A stretch of DNA of 64,000 nt, from NCBI RefSeq assembly GCF_004054105.1, contig NZ_SBLC01000016.1, positions 22,675 through 86,674 of the forward strand, given 5' to 3'. Positions within the stretch are counted from its first letter, which is position 1. Each line of letters opens with the position of its first letter. The DNA comes from Falsigemmobacter intermedius (GTDB lineage: Bacteria; Pseudomonadota; Alphaproteobacteria; Rhodobacterales; Rhodobacteraceae). The position numbers and the translations under genes were made by a program. Below the pieces are notes generated by a model. That model did no database searches. It was not told where the DNA came from and saw only the letters and a program-made list of their open reading frames with translations. Positions 17,907-27,063 of this stretch are shown here, piece after piece.

Positions 17907-19382
17907 TCAGAACGGGAAGTTCGGACCCTCATTGTGGATGGTGATCCAATGGGTGCGGGTGAACTCTTCCATGATCCACTCGCCATTGAAGCGGCCAAGG
18001 CCCGAGTTCTTTTCGCCACCGAAAGGCGCATTGGCGTGATCGCCGACGGTGATCGCGTTGACATGGGTCATGCCGGCGACGATCTGGCGGGCGAAGTTCA
18101 CGCCGCGCTGAATGTCGCGGGTGTAGACCGCGCTCGACAGGCCATATTCGGTGTCGTTTGCCAGTTCGAGGGCATGGGCCTCGTCGCGGGCTTTAATCAC
18201 CGGCAGAACCGGGCCGAAGGTCTCTTCGCGTGCCAGAGCCGAAGCCGGATCCACGTCGACGAAGATATGCGGCGCAATGACATTGCCCTCAAGCGGGCCC
18301 GAGACCACCAGGCGCGCGCCATCGGCCTTCGCCTGTTCGATCTTGGCAACCACGCCGTCGCGCTGCCCCTTCGAGATCGCCGGGCCGACGTTGGTGGCCG
18401 GGTTCAGCGGATCGCCATAGGTGACTTTCGACGCGCGGGCGATCAGCTTTTCGACGAACTCGTCATAGATCTTTGCATCCACGATCACGCGGTTCGTCGA
18501 CATGCAGATCTGCCCCTGGTGCAGGAAGCGCCCGAAGGTGGCAGCGCCCACGGCCGCATCGACATCGGCATCATCCAGAACGACCAGCGGTGCGTTGCCG
18601 CCCAGTTCCAGCGCGACGCGCTTGATGAATTTGCCGCCCGTGGCCAGCTGGCCCACGCGCTTGCCCACATCGGTCGAGCCGGTGAAGGAGATGAACGAGG
18701 GCACTTCATGCTCGACGAAATAATCGCCGATTTCCGAACCCGAGCCGATCACCACGTTCAGAAGCCCGGCCGGAACGCCTGCCTCTTCGAAGATCTTGGC
18801 GACCAGAGTGCCGCCGGTGAAGGGGGTATCCGAGGCCGGTTTCAGCACCACACCATTGCCGCAGGCCAGCGCCGGAGCGACCGAGCGCACCGAAAGATGC
18901 AGCGGAAAGTTCCAGGGGCTGATGATGCCGATGACGCCAAGCGCTTCGCGATAGTAGCGGCTTTCCATCCCCGGCTCACAGGCCAGCAGTTTGCCCGAGA
19001 TTTTGCCCGGGAAAGCGGCGGAATATTCGGTGATGGTGCGGGCGGCGCCATGCTCGATATGCGATTTGATCACGGTCGAGCCGGACTCGCGGCCCAGCCA
19101 GCCGCGGATTTCATCGGCGCGGGCGTCGAAAATGGCGACGGCGCGGCGGATGATCGCTTCGCGCTCAGCCGGGGCGCGGGCCGCCCATTCAACCTGAGCC
19201 GCTTTGGCGGCGGCATAGGCCGCATCCACGTCTGCGCGGCTTGCCAGTTTGATGGTGCCCAGCACCGAGCCGTCAAAGGGGTTCAGGTTGTCTGCGGTGC
19301 GATCCGACGAGCCGGGGCGCCATTCGCCGGCAATATATTGCAGATCCAGACCCTGATAGGCGTTGGTGGGGGTGGTGCTCAT
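17907..19382 (-). CDS. NAD(P)-dependent aldehyde dehydrogenase, probably aromatic aldehyde type
   Basis: 491 residues. All catalytic residues are present: Asn158 (SPWNFP), the general base Glu259 (ALELGGNAP) and nucleophile Cys293 (HQGQICMST). The [12 protein letters not shown] and [17 protein letters not shown] stretches resemble benzaldehyde, vanillin and salicylaldehyde dehydrogenases. Placed between pobA and other aromatic genes, it most likely oxidises a (hydroxy)benzaldehyde to the acid that PobA uses; the substrate is inferred. Start 19382 has an AGGAG site before it. The next gene on the same strand is an AraC-type regulator 268 bp upstream. Confidence 0.88.
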   Translation of the reverse strand: MSTTPTNAYQGLDLQYIAGEWRPGSSDRTADNLNPFDGSVLGTIKLASRADVDAAYAAAKAAQVEWAARAPAEREAIIRRAVAIFDARADEIRGWLGRESGSTVIKSHIEHGAARTITEYSAAFPGKISGKLLACEPGMESRYYREALGVIGIISPWNFPLHLSVRSVAPALACGNGVVLKPASDTPFTGGTLVAKIFEEAGVPAGLLNVVIGSGSEIGDYFVEHEVPSFISFTGSTDVGKRVGQLATGGKFIKRVALELGGNAPLVVLDDADVDAAVGAATFGRFLHQGQICMSTNRVIVDAKIYDEFVEKLIARASKVTYGDPLNPATNVGPAISKGQRDGVVAKIEQAKADGARLVVSGPLEGNVIAPHIFVDVDPASALAREETFGPVLPVIKARDEAHALELANDTEYGLSSAVYTRDIQRGVNFARQIVAGMTHVNAITVGDHANAPFGGEKNSGLGRFNGEWIMEEFTRTHWITIHNEGPNFPF

Positions 19383-19650
19383 CCGGCATCTCCTGTCTCG
19401 ACCTGTCACCAGGCGCTCTTCCCAAATTCAGACGGTCCGCGACCGACATGTCATGCAGTTGATCTTTCAACGCATGATCTGCCGATCTGCTGCACAACAG
19501 ACCGCCCGTTCGTTACCAAAACTGCCCTCCAGGCGGATTTCCTCCGGTAACAGGGCTGAAATAGGGAGCGGCAGATAAAGGTTAAATGTTAAAAATTGTC
19601 ACAGGCATGTGATTTTCGGTCAATCGACGAAATGACGTAACGGCACAGCC

Positions 19651-20550
19651 TCAGGGCCAGTCCGCAAAGGAGTCCGCCTCAGTCCCCGGGCGTGGCCCCC
19701 GGCTGCTGAGCGAGGCGCGGTAGTGGCTGGGGGATTGGCCGCTGCTGCGCTTGAAGAAATGGCTGAATTCTGCGGCATCGCTGAAGCCCAGCGACTGGGC
19801 AATCTCGGCGACCGGGCGGGGGGAATGCTCAAGCCAGGCAAGGGCCTCGCGCATGATGCGGCGGTGGATCAGCTGCAGCGGGGTTTTGCCCTGGCCTTTC
19901 AGGCAGACCCGGCGCAGGCGCGCTTCGCTGACCCCCAGGCGGGCCGCATAGCCACTGACGGGCAGGTGGTTGCGGAAATGGACCTCCACTTCACGGCGGA
20001 AGGCTTCGATGAGCTGGCTGTCGCTTCCGGCGGCAGGTGTGTGCAGATGCTGATGGGCGTTGCGCCAAAGCTGCACGATCAACAGACGCAGGCAGGACAG
20101 GATGCTGGTGCGGCTGCCGGTCCGCGGCTGTGCGGCCTCAAGCAGGATGGCGCGGGCCAGGGCCTCGGGGTCGGGTGGCGCCTCGCTGGTCAGATCGGTG
20201 CAGAGCAGAAGTCCGCCGCCCTGGGGCAGCATGCGCTCCATCTCGGCATCCAGCCCCAGAACTTCTCCCAGAAGCTGCGGCGCAAGTCCGAAGAGAAACC
20301 CCTCAGATCCGGCGTCGAGCTTCAGCACGGCCTCGGGCAGAGGGGGCAGAATAAGGGCGGCCGGGGCCGTGATTTCATGGCTGGCCTCCGGCAGCTCCAG
20401 CGAAATCCGGCCAGAGGTGACAAGCACCAGATGAAGATGCCCGCAATAGCTGCCCCGGCAGGGCCGGATTTGGCGCATCCGCAGACCCGCGGGCAGGGTT
20501 TCGGCGCGCAGGAGGCGGCTGAGATCATCTGCCGGGAGCAAAGCTGCCAT
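19651..20550 (-). CDS. AraC-type regulator
   Basis: 299 residues from ATG 20550; a second candidate start at 20592 would add 14 residues. The N-terminal half is a degenerate cupin-like sensor (HLHLVLVTSGRISLELPEAS). The C-terminal half holds the two AraC helix-turn-helix motifs (YAARLGVSEARLRRVCLKGQ and VAEIAQSLGFSDAAEFSHFF). It is divergent from an aldehyde dehydrogenase gene at 20655 and upstream of another at 19382, so it may control one or both. Inducer unknown. Confidence 0.88.
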   Translation of the reverse strand: MAALLPADDLSRLLRAETLPAGLRMRQIRPCRGSYCGHLHLVLVTSGRISLELPEASHEITAPAALILPPLPEAVLKLDAGSEGFLFGLAPQLLGEVLGLDAEMERMLPQGGGLLLCTDLTSEAPPDPEALARAILLEAAQPRTGSRTSILSCLRLLIVQLWRNAHQHLHTPAAGSDSQLIEAFRREVEVHFRNHLPVSGYAARLGVSEARLRRVCLKGQGKTPLQLIHRRIMREALAWLEHSPRPVAEIAQSLGFSDAAEFSHFFKRSSGQSPSHYRASLSSRGPRPGTEADSFADWP

Positions 20551-20654
20551 GCGTCTGCACTTTCTGACATTCCTTCTGTTTGAAAATGACATGCCTTGCG
20601 TCAGAATGAAATGGCTTGTCCGGGTGCGCCGGGCATAAACTGTAGGGAGCTTCC

Positions 20655-22088
20655 ATGCCTGATGACAGACACCCCGACCCCGCCCGCAGCGCTCATGTGG
20701 TGCTGGGGGGCGAATGTCTGCGGCTGAACCCGGCGGATGGAAGTATTGCCTCACGGGTTCCGGCTTTGCGCGGACCGCAGGCGCGGCGGCTGGCCAATCA
20801 GGCCGCCATGGCCTTCGGCGACTGGTCCCAGACCCCGGGCGACGCGCGGGCCGCGATCCTGCGGCGGGCGGCGGAGCTTCTGGATCTGCGGGCCGAAGGC
20901 TTAACCCGCCTCATGCGCGATGAGATCGGTGCGACCAGGCCCTGGGCTGAGTTCAACCTTGCGCAGGGGCGGGCACAGCTGCTGGCGGCGGCGGATCTTG
21001 CCACCTCGCCGCTGCTGGGAGAGGTTGAGCTTGCCGGGCATCTGCTGCGGCGCGAGGCGGCGGGGGTCTGCCTTGGCATTGCGCCCTGGAATGCGCCCCT
21101 GGCGCTTGGCCTGCGGGCTGTGGCCATGGCGCTGGCCTGCGGCAACAGCGTGATCCTGAAAGCCTCTGAGCTTTGCGCGGGCAGTCATCTTGAGATCGGC
21201 CGTCTGTTGCGCGATGCCGGTCTGCCAGAAGGCGTGCTCCAGATCGTCACCCATGCTCCGGAACATGCCCGCGAAGTGGTTTCGGCGCTGATCAGCCATG
21301 AAGTGGTGCGGCGGGTCAATTTCACCGGATCGACCCGCGTCGGGCGGGAAGTGGCGCAGATGGCGGCAGCCTCGCTGAAGCGGTGCCTGCTGGGGCTGTC
21401 GGGCAAGGCGGCGCTGATCGTAAGAGAGGATGCCGATATTGAGGGGGCTGCCCGGGCGGCGGCCTGGGGGGCCTTTGTCAACCAGGGCCAGGTCTGCATG
21501 AGCACCGATCGCATCATCCTGGACGAAAAGATCGCCGATGCCTTCACCGCGCGCTTGCTGCACCACACGGCCGAACTGCGCGCAGATGGCACCGCCTCGG
21601 GTCCGGTGATCAGCGAGGCCTCGGTGCGCCGCCTCTCGGATCTGATGGATGACGCCCGCAGCCGGGGGGCACGGGTGCTCTGCGGCGGCGAGGCGAGAGG
21701 TGTCTTCATGGAGCCCGCCGTTCTTGACGGCGTCGATCCCTCCATGCGGGTCTGGCACGAAGAGCTTTTCGGCCCCCTGGTCGTTCTGTGCCGTGCGGAA
21801 AGTGATGAGGATGCGGTCTCCCTAGCCAATGACTGCGGCTATGGCCTGAGCGCTGCGATCTGGAGCAGGGATCAGACCCGCGCCACCGAACTTGCCCGCC
21901 GGATTGAGGCCGGGATGTGCCATATCAACCGTCCGACCGTGCTCGATGATGCGGCGCTGCCGGTGGGCGGGGTGAAAGACAGCGGTTACGGGCGCTTTGG
22001 CACCCAGGCGGCCTTAGAGGAGTTTACCGAGGTGCACTGGACCGCTTTGCCCGGCAATTCGTGCGATAGTCGAACAACGGTCGTGTAA
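20655..22088 (+). CDS. Aldehyde dehydrogenase-like protein lacking the general-base Glu
   Basis: 477 residues. The Rossmann and catalytic parts are those of the superfamily: Asn146 (APWNAP), Cys281 (NQGQVCMST), the cofactor loop VNFTGSTRVGREVA and the C-terminal EELFGPLVVL. The normally invariant Glu in the motif LELGGK is replaced: the sequence reads LLGLSGKA with Gly247 (codon GGG at 21393-21395). The frame is otherwise intact. In well-studied members that Glu activates water for hydrolysis, so activity may be lowered or altered. It lies 82 nt upstream of pcaI in the same direction and divergent from an AraC gene. Confidence 0.85.
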   Translation: MPDDRHPDPARSAHVVLGGECLRLNPADGSIASRVPALRGPQARRLANQAAMAFGDWSQTPGDARAAILRRAAELLDLRAEGLTRLMRDEIGATRPWAEFNLAQGRAQLLAAADLATSPLLGEVELAGHLLRREAAGVCLGIAPWNAPLALGLRAVAMALACGNSVILKASELCAGSHLEIGRLLRDAGLPEGVLQIVTHAPEHAREVVSALISHEVVRRVNFTGSTRVGREVAQMAAASLKRCLLGLSGKAALIVREDADIEGAARAAAWGAFVNQGQVCMSTDRIILDEKIADAFTARLLHHTAELRADGTASGPVISEASVRRLSDLMDDARSRGARVLCGGEARGVFMEPAVLDGVDPSMRVWHEELFGPLVVLCRAESDEDAVSLANDCGYGLSAAIWSRDQTRATELARRIEAGMCHINRPTVLDDAALPVGGVKDSGYGRFGTQAALEEFTEVHWTALPGNSCDSRTTVV

Positions 22089-22170
22089 CGCACAGATCGG
22101 ATTGCCCCCAAAGGCCCGCAGCCCTATTTGGAAGACAGCTTCGGGCACATCCCGACGGATGAGGAATCTC

Positions 22171-22902
22171 ATGGACAAAACAGTCAAAGACCTCGCGTCT
22201 GCTGTGGCAGGCATTGAAGATGGAATGACCGTCATGATCGGCGGCTTCGGCGGCGCTGGCGGACCGATCGAGCTGATCCACGCGCTCATCGACCGGTTCA
22301 AGGCGACGGGCCACCCCAAAGATCTGACCGTGGTGAACAACAACGCCGGCAACGGCCATGTGGGTCTCGCCGCACTGATCGAAGCGGGCATGGTGAAAAA
22401 GCTGATCTGCTCGTTCCCGCGTTCGGCCGATCCGGTGGTCTTCACTGAACTTTATCTCGCCGGTAAGATTGAGCTGGAACTGGTCCCTCAGGGCACGCTG
22501 GCAGAGCGTATCCGTGCCGGTGGCGCGGGCATCCCCGCCTTCTACACCCCGACCTCTTTCGGTACCGATCTCGCCAAAGGCAAACCGGTTGAGGTTTTTG
22601 AGGGCCGCTCTTATGTGCGCGAGCGCTGGCTGAAGGCGGATTACGCGCTGATTAAGGCGGAAACCGCCGATCTGCACGGCAACCTGACCTATCGCGCGGC
22701 AGCCCGCAACTTTGCCCCCGTGATGGCCATGGCCGCAGCGGTGACGGTTGTTCAGGCGGCGAAGGTCGTGGCTGCGGGCCAGATTGATCCCGAGAATGTC
22801 CATACCCCCGGCATCTTCGTGCAAAAGATCGTCGAAGTTGCCAATGCCGTTCAGGAAGAAGACCTGAACCGCGCCAAAGCCACCTATCCGCTGGAGGGTT
22901 GA
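22171..22902 (+). CDS. pcaI: 3-oxoadipate CoA-transferase subunit A
   Basis: 243 residues from ATG 22171, preceded by GAGGAATC. Family I CoA-transferase alpha subunit: DGMTVMIGGFGGAGGP carries the CoA-binding glycine motif, followed by LTVVNNNAGNGHVGLA and ELVPQGTLAERIRAGGAGIPAFYTPT. With PcaJ it moves CoA from succinyl-CoA to 3-oxoadipate. The pathway assignment rests on the aromatic context; acetoacetate-type transferases look very similar. The next gene starts 3 nt after its stop. Confidence 0.9.
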   Translation: MDKTVKDLASAVAGIEDGMTVMIGGFGGAGGPIELIHALIDRFKATGHPKDLTVVNNNAGNGHVGLAALIEAGMVKKLICSFPRSADPVVFTELYLAGKIELELVPQGTLAERIRAGGAGIPAFYTPTSFGTDLAKGKPVEVFEGRSYVRERWLKADYALIKAETADLHGNLTYRAAARNFAPVMAMAAAVTVVQAAKVVAAGQIDPENVHTPGIFVQKIVEVANAVQEEDLNRAKATYPLEG

Positions 22903-22905
22903 GCC

Positions 22906-23574
22906 ATGCAAAAGCTGTCGAACAATCAGATCGCCTGGCGCGCCGCTCAGGACATCCAGGACGGGGCCTATGTCAACCTTGGCATCGGTTTTCCGGAAAA
23001 GGTTGCGCAATACACCGTCGAAGGCCGTGAAGCGATTTTTCACACCGAAAACGGCATCCTGAACTTCGGCGAGAGCCCTGAGCCGGGCAAAGAAGACTGG
23101 GACGTCATCAACGCCGGCAAAAAGGCCGTGACCCTGAAGCCGGGTGCGAGCTACTTCCACCATGCCGACAGCTTCGCCATGGTGCGCGGTGGGCATCTCG
23201 ATGTGGCGATCCTCGGCGCTTATGAAATCGCGGAAAACGGCGATCTGGCCAACTGGTCGACCGGCCCGAAAGGCGTGCCGGCGGTGGGCGGCGCGATGGA
23301 TCTGGTCCACGGCGCAAAGCGCGTCGCAGTCATCACCGATCACGTCACCAAAGACGGCAAGCCGAAGCTGGTGAAGCAATGCTCGCTGCCGCTGACCGGC
23401 GTGGGCTGCGTGACCCGGGTCTATACCTCGCTTGCGGTGATCGACATTGAGGGCGGCCGCTTCGTGCTGCGTGAAAAACTGGCCTCGCTGTCGATCGAAG
23501 AGCTTCAGGCGGTGACCGGAGCGGAACTGGTCATCGACGGCCCCGTCGCGGATCTGGTCGTCCCCGACCTCTGA
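22906..23574 (+). CDS. pcaJ: 3-oxoadipate CoA-transferase subunit B
   Basis: 222 residues; beta subunit carrying the catalytic Glu48 in HTENGILNFG, which forms the covalent CoA thioester intermediate. The NLGIGFPEKVAQY and GGHLDVAILGAYEIAENGDL stretches are typical. It completes the transferase with PcaI and is followed by a strong terminator, so the ALDH-like gene, pcaI and pcaJ probably form one unit. The thiolase PcaF that would finish the pathway is not adjacent. Confidence 0.92.
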   Translation: MQKLSNNQIAWRAAQDIQDGAYVNLGIGFPEKVAQYTVEGREAIFHTENGILNFGESPEPGKEDWDVINAGKKAVTLKPGASYFHHADSFAMVRGGHLDVAILGAYEIAENGDLANWSTGPKGVPAVGGAMDLVHGAKRVAVITDHVTKDGKPKLVKQCSLPLTGVGCVTRVYTSLAVIDIEGGRFVLREKLASLSIEELQAVTGAELVIDGPVADLVVPDL

Positions 23575-23597
23575 GCGGGTCCCGCAGAGTGACACAG

Positions 23598-23630
23598 ACG
23601 GCTGCTCCGCAGGGGGCAGCCGTTTTGTTT
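23598..23630 (+). terminator. Rho-independent terminator after pcaJ
   Basis: ACGGCTGC (23598-23605) pairs with GCAGCCGT (23616-23623) around a 10-nt loop and runs into TTTGTTTT. Confidence 0.8.
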
Positions 23631-23751
23631 TCAGTGGCAGGCGATCGCACTCCCGGGCCTTGGAATGTCCCGGCATTGGCCGGCGCGGTGTCGTCTCTCT
23701 GCCAGGAAGCAGACCCGGGGGCAGGCGCAATGGAACGGGGGCTTCAGAAGA

Positions 23752-25131
23752 TCAGCCCCTCTGCCGATCTCTCCAGTGCAGAAGCCCGGGCTCATCCGGG
23801 TGTTGAAGCGGCTGCGCCGACCTGATCTGGTGCCGGATGAGCCGTCGTGCCGCACGCGCCCGCAACTCAGGCCGTACAAGTGGGGCGGGCCTGCGGATGA
23901 GGTCGGGGCAGGCGCGCAGCAGATCGCGGCGTTCAGCCAGCGGCATCAGCCGCGCCAGGGCAGGGCCGATATAGAGGCTTTCGCACCAGCTGCCCTCAGC
24001 CTCGATCAGGTGATGGCGGTCAAAGAGCAGGTGGAAATAGCGCTGTGCGCTGTTTGGTCTGGCCTGGGAAACACCGGCACATCCGCAGAAGTCTTTGGCG
24101 GGTATGACATATTCAGCCCCTTCCGCAGAGCTGAGCAGCAGACGATGCTGGCGGGTGACGTAAAGATCGCGCGCGGGCAGCCCCCTCCGAAGGCGCCTGC
24201 GGGGATCCGGACGGGATTGAACTGCGGCTGATCGTCAAGCGCGCGCTTTGAGACCTCCTGCGAGGAAACCCACCGCAGCGGCTGCCATCCGGCATCACGG
24301 GTCGCCAGCAGATCCCCGATGCGCAAAGCCTCAACCGCCACCGGACCGCGCAGGGTTCGGATGCGGGTGCCTGCGGCAAAGCAGACGACCCCGGTGTTGT
24401 CGGTATTGAGCAGGAAGGGATCGACCGGCGTGCTGCCGTCAGAGGTAAGGCGCAGCCCGCCCACCGCGTGCAGAACACCGCCCGCCTGTTCCGCGCGCAG
24501 CCAGGCAAGGGGGGGTGGCATAGGGCGCAGAGGGGCTGGCTTCATTGTAACTGCGCAGCGTTTCCTCATTGTAATACTGCGACAGATCGATGAAGTCGCT
24601 TTCGCCCGGGGTGGTCTGAAAGTCAGCCACCAGATCGCCGGCTGAGGCGATGAAGATATCGCTGCCCTCGCCGCCATAAAGGGTATCCGCGCCCGCACCG
24701 CCCTGCAGGGTATCCTTGCCGGTGCCGCCATAAAGCAGGTCATTACCGGCCCCGCCATCGAGCAGGTCATCGCCGCTGCCACCGTAAAGGCTGTCCTGGC
24801 CCGCGCCTGCGAAAATGCTGTCCTGTCCCTCGCCCGCCTCAATAAGGTCGTCATTTGTGGCACGGTCAGGAAGATGCCGGTCCGGGTCATCGATCCGATC
24901 GCCATGGGGATCACCGGTATAGTCCGCGTCAATCAGATCGTCTTCCGCAGTCCCGCTGACCACGCCGTCTCTGGCCAGAACCGAGGTTTCCGCCGTGGTG
25001 AGAGGGGGATCAACATTCGGGTCGAAGCCCTGAAGCGTCAAAACCGGTCCCGAAAAATCGGTGCCGTTGAAGGTGATATGCGCAGCGCCGGCCTGCGGGT
25101 CAAAAGTCTGGCCCACCTGCAGGAGGCCGCT
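23752..25131 (-). pseudogene. Hint-domain RTX-like calcium-binding protein, frameshifted twice and 5'-truncated
   Basis: Read on the minus strand, one protein is spread over three frames. The first part runs from about 25131 (LLQVGQTFDPQ, then HITFNGTDFSG) through GGxGxDxLx calcium-binding repeats (24650-24800: GGSGDDLLDGGAGNDLLYGG and on). At a C7 tract (24509-24515) the frame must gain one base to continue into the Hint domain (VVCFAAGTRIRTLRGPVAVE, then IGDLLATRDAGWQPLRW). At a C5 tract (plus strand 24181-24185) a second one-base gain is needed to reach LPARDLYVTRQHRLLLSS, HHLIEAEGSWCESL and the stop at 23752. Both changes look like loss of one base from a homopolymer. The 5' end is cut where it meets a GntR gene. 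Intact relatives are secreted proteins common in Rhodobacteraceae. Sequencing error is the alternative for the two indels, not for the missing 5' end. Confidence 0.8.
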
Positions 25132-25689
25132 CTGGGCGAGACTTTTGGCATGTCCCGCACCCCCGTGCGCGAGGCGATCAAGCGTCTCGAAGGCGATGGT
25201 CTGGCGGTTGCGGATGGCCGCTTCATCCGTGTCCGCAGCCTGACGCCGGAAGATATTGAGGAGATTTTCTTTCTGCGCCTTCAGCTTGAGCCCCTGACGG
25301 CGCGGGCTGCTTTGCGGTTGCCGCCCGCGCAGATTGCGGCCATGGAGGCGCGGGTGCGCCAGCTCATGGCCTCTGAGCCCTCGGGGCTGAACGATCTGCA
25401 GCGCGCAACGGACCACGATTTTCACCAGTTCCTGGCTCAGGCCTATGGCAATGCCGCCATCTCGCGCAGCATTTCTGAGCTGCAGCGGCGCACCTGTGTC
25501 TTTGACTACAGCCAGGTGCCGGACCGACTGATGCGCGGCTGTCATGAACACCTTGAAATCCTTGATCTCTTGCGGGCAGGCGATGCCGATGCGGTAGAGG
25601 CCGCGCTGCGCAGCCACCTCATCAACGCCCGCGACGCGGTTTTGCAACGGCTGCGCACCGCCCCCGATCAGACCGCAGAGGAGGGCTGA
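25114..25689 (+). pseudogene. GntR/FadR-family regulator lacking its N-terminus
   Basis: Homology to FCD-type GntR regulators starts abruptly inside the winged helix domain (HLQEAALGETFGMSRTPVRE) and runs to a normal FCD ligand domain (DHDFHQFLAQAYGN, HEHLEILDLLRAGDADAVEA) and stop at 25689. About 25-30 residues of a usual N-terminus, including helix 1, are missing; upstream sequence belongs to the antisense Hint-RTX gene. An ATG at 25078 with GAAGG before it could still give a 203-residue product with 12 foreign residues, so a partly active protein is possible. Its probable former target, the M20 amidase gene, starts 90 nt downstream. Confidence 0.75.
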
Positions 25690-25779
25690 ACCGATGGGGC
25701 ATCACCTTTGCGAACCTGCGTTCTGCCATCGACCTTCATTCGCGGCAGCCACCCTAAAATTGGTCCGGAGGACCCGAGC

Positions 25780-27063
25780 ATGACGACCCTTTGCACGGCG
25801 CCGGAGACCGGCCTCAACGCTGTCATCCTGCGCATGATTGAGCGCATTCTGAACCGTGTGAATGCGCTGTCGCAGGGCGGCCCGGGCTGGACACGCCCCT
25901 CTTATTCGCCGCTCGAGACCGCGGCGCATCTGATCATCGAAGAAGAGGCGCACGCTCTTGGCATGGAGGTCCGCCGCGATCACGGCGGCAATCTCATCGC
26001 GCGGATGCCGGGACGCGACCCGCAGCTGCCGCCGATCTGGTGCGGCTCGCATCTCGACACCGTGGCAGAGGGCGGGGCTTATGACGGCCAGGCAGGGGTC
26101 GCGGCAGCCCTGGCGCTGGTGGCTGCCATGCGCAGCCAGGGGATCACACCGGAGGCAGATTTCGTGGTCGTGGTGACGCGGGCGGAAGAAAGCGTCTGGT
26201 TCCCGGTGTCCTATATCGGCTCGCGCGCCGCGACCGGGCAGCTTCTCGCAGCTGATCTCCAGGCGCTGCGCGTCGATACCGGGCGCAGCCTTGCCGATCA
26301 CATGCGCGACGAGGGGGGCGATCCTGAGGCGCTGATGACAGCCGTCCCCCCCGCTCCGGCGCGGTTTCTTGAGTTTCATATTGAGCAGGGCCCGGTTCTC
26401 GAGACCGCCGAAGAGCCCTTCGCCATCGTCACGGCGATCCGCGGCGGCCTGCGCTACCGCGCGGCGCGGCTGCATGGTGTCTGGGCGCATTCGGGCGGCG
26501 CCCCGCGCGAGGGGCGTGCCGATGCCGTGGTGGCTTTTGCCGATCTGGTCATGGCCATGGACCGCGTCTGGGAAGAGATCCTGGCCCGGGGCGCGGATCT
26601 GACCGTCACCTTTGGTCGCGTCAGTGCCGCGAGCCCGGCTCATGCCATGGCCAAGGTCGCGGGGGTGCTGGATTTCTGCATCGACCTGCGATCGGATGAT
26701 GAGGCGGTGCTGGACGCGGCGGATGAGGCGCTGAAAGCCGCCATCGCAGAGATTGAGGCCGCACGGCCCGGCATCCGTTTTGATCTGGGGCTGCAAAGCC
26801 GCAGCCGTCCGGCGCAGCTCTCCCAAAGCATGGCGGAGTGGGTGGCGGGCGGCGCTGCGCGTCTGGGCCTCAGCCCGCGCCGGATGCTGTCAGGCGGGGG
26901 GCATGATGCGGCGGCTTTTGCGACGGCGGGATGGGAGTCGGTGATGGTTTTTATCCGCAACCGGAACGGCAGCCATTGCCCCGATGAGGGCATGAACCCC
27001 GCCGATCTCGCCCTGGCGGTTGAGGCCGTTTACACCGCGCTGTCAGGAAATGCCGGACCATGA
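25780..27063 (+). CDS. M20 family amidase (hydantoinase/carbamoylase type)
   Basis: 427 residues from ATG 25780, with CGGAGGA as ribosome site. This is a cytosolic dinuclear zinc amidohydrolase of the carbamoylase / allantoate amidohydrolase group. Metal and catalytic residues are visible: His91 (CGSHLDTV), Asp102 (YDGQAGV), Glu136-Glu137 (RAEESVWFP), the EFHIEQGPVLE block, and the C-terminal SGGGHDAAAFA. It hydrolyses an N-carbamoyl or related amide; the exact substrate is not readable. It is flanked by two GntR genes and overlaps the second by 4 nt (ATGA), so the two are co-transcribed. Confidence 0.88.
   Translation: MTTLCTAPETGLNAVILRMIERILNRVNALSQGGPGWTRPSYSPLETAAHLIIEEEAHALGMEVRRDHGGNLIARMPGRDPQLPPIWCGSHLDTVAEGGAYDGQAGVAAALALVAAMRSQGITPEADFVVVVTRAEESVWFPVSYIGSRAATGQLLAADLQALRVDTGRSLADHMRDEGGDPEALMTAVPPAPARFLEFHIEQGPVLETAEEPFAIVTAIRGGLRYRAARLHGVWAHSGGAPREGRADAVVAFADLVMAMDRVWEEILARGADLTVTFGRVSAASPAHAMAKVAGVLDFCIDLRSDDEAVLDAADEALKAAIAEIEAARPGIRFDLGLQSRSRPAQLSQSMAEWVAGGAARLGLSPRRMLSGGGHDAAAFATAGWESVMVFIRNRNGSHCPDEGMNPADLALAVEAVYTALSGNAGP

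Noticed and set aside
17934..19550. 538-codon frame antisense to the aldehyde dehydrogenase
   Set aside because: Shadow; the minus-strand dehydrogenase has all its catalytic residues.
22024..23730. 568-codon frame antisense to pcaIJ
   Set aside because: Shadow of two well-supported genes.
24650..24800. Tandem short repeats that might be a CRISPR or satellite
   Set aside because: They are the coding repeats for GGxGxDxLx calcium-binding nonapeptides of the Hint-RTX remnant.
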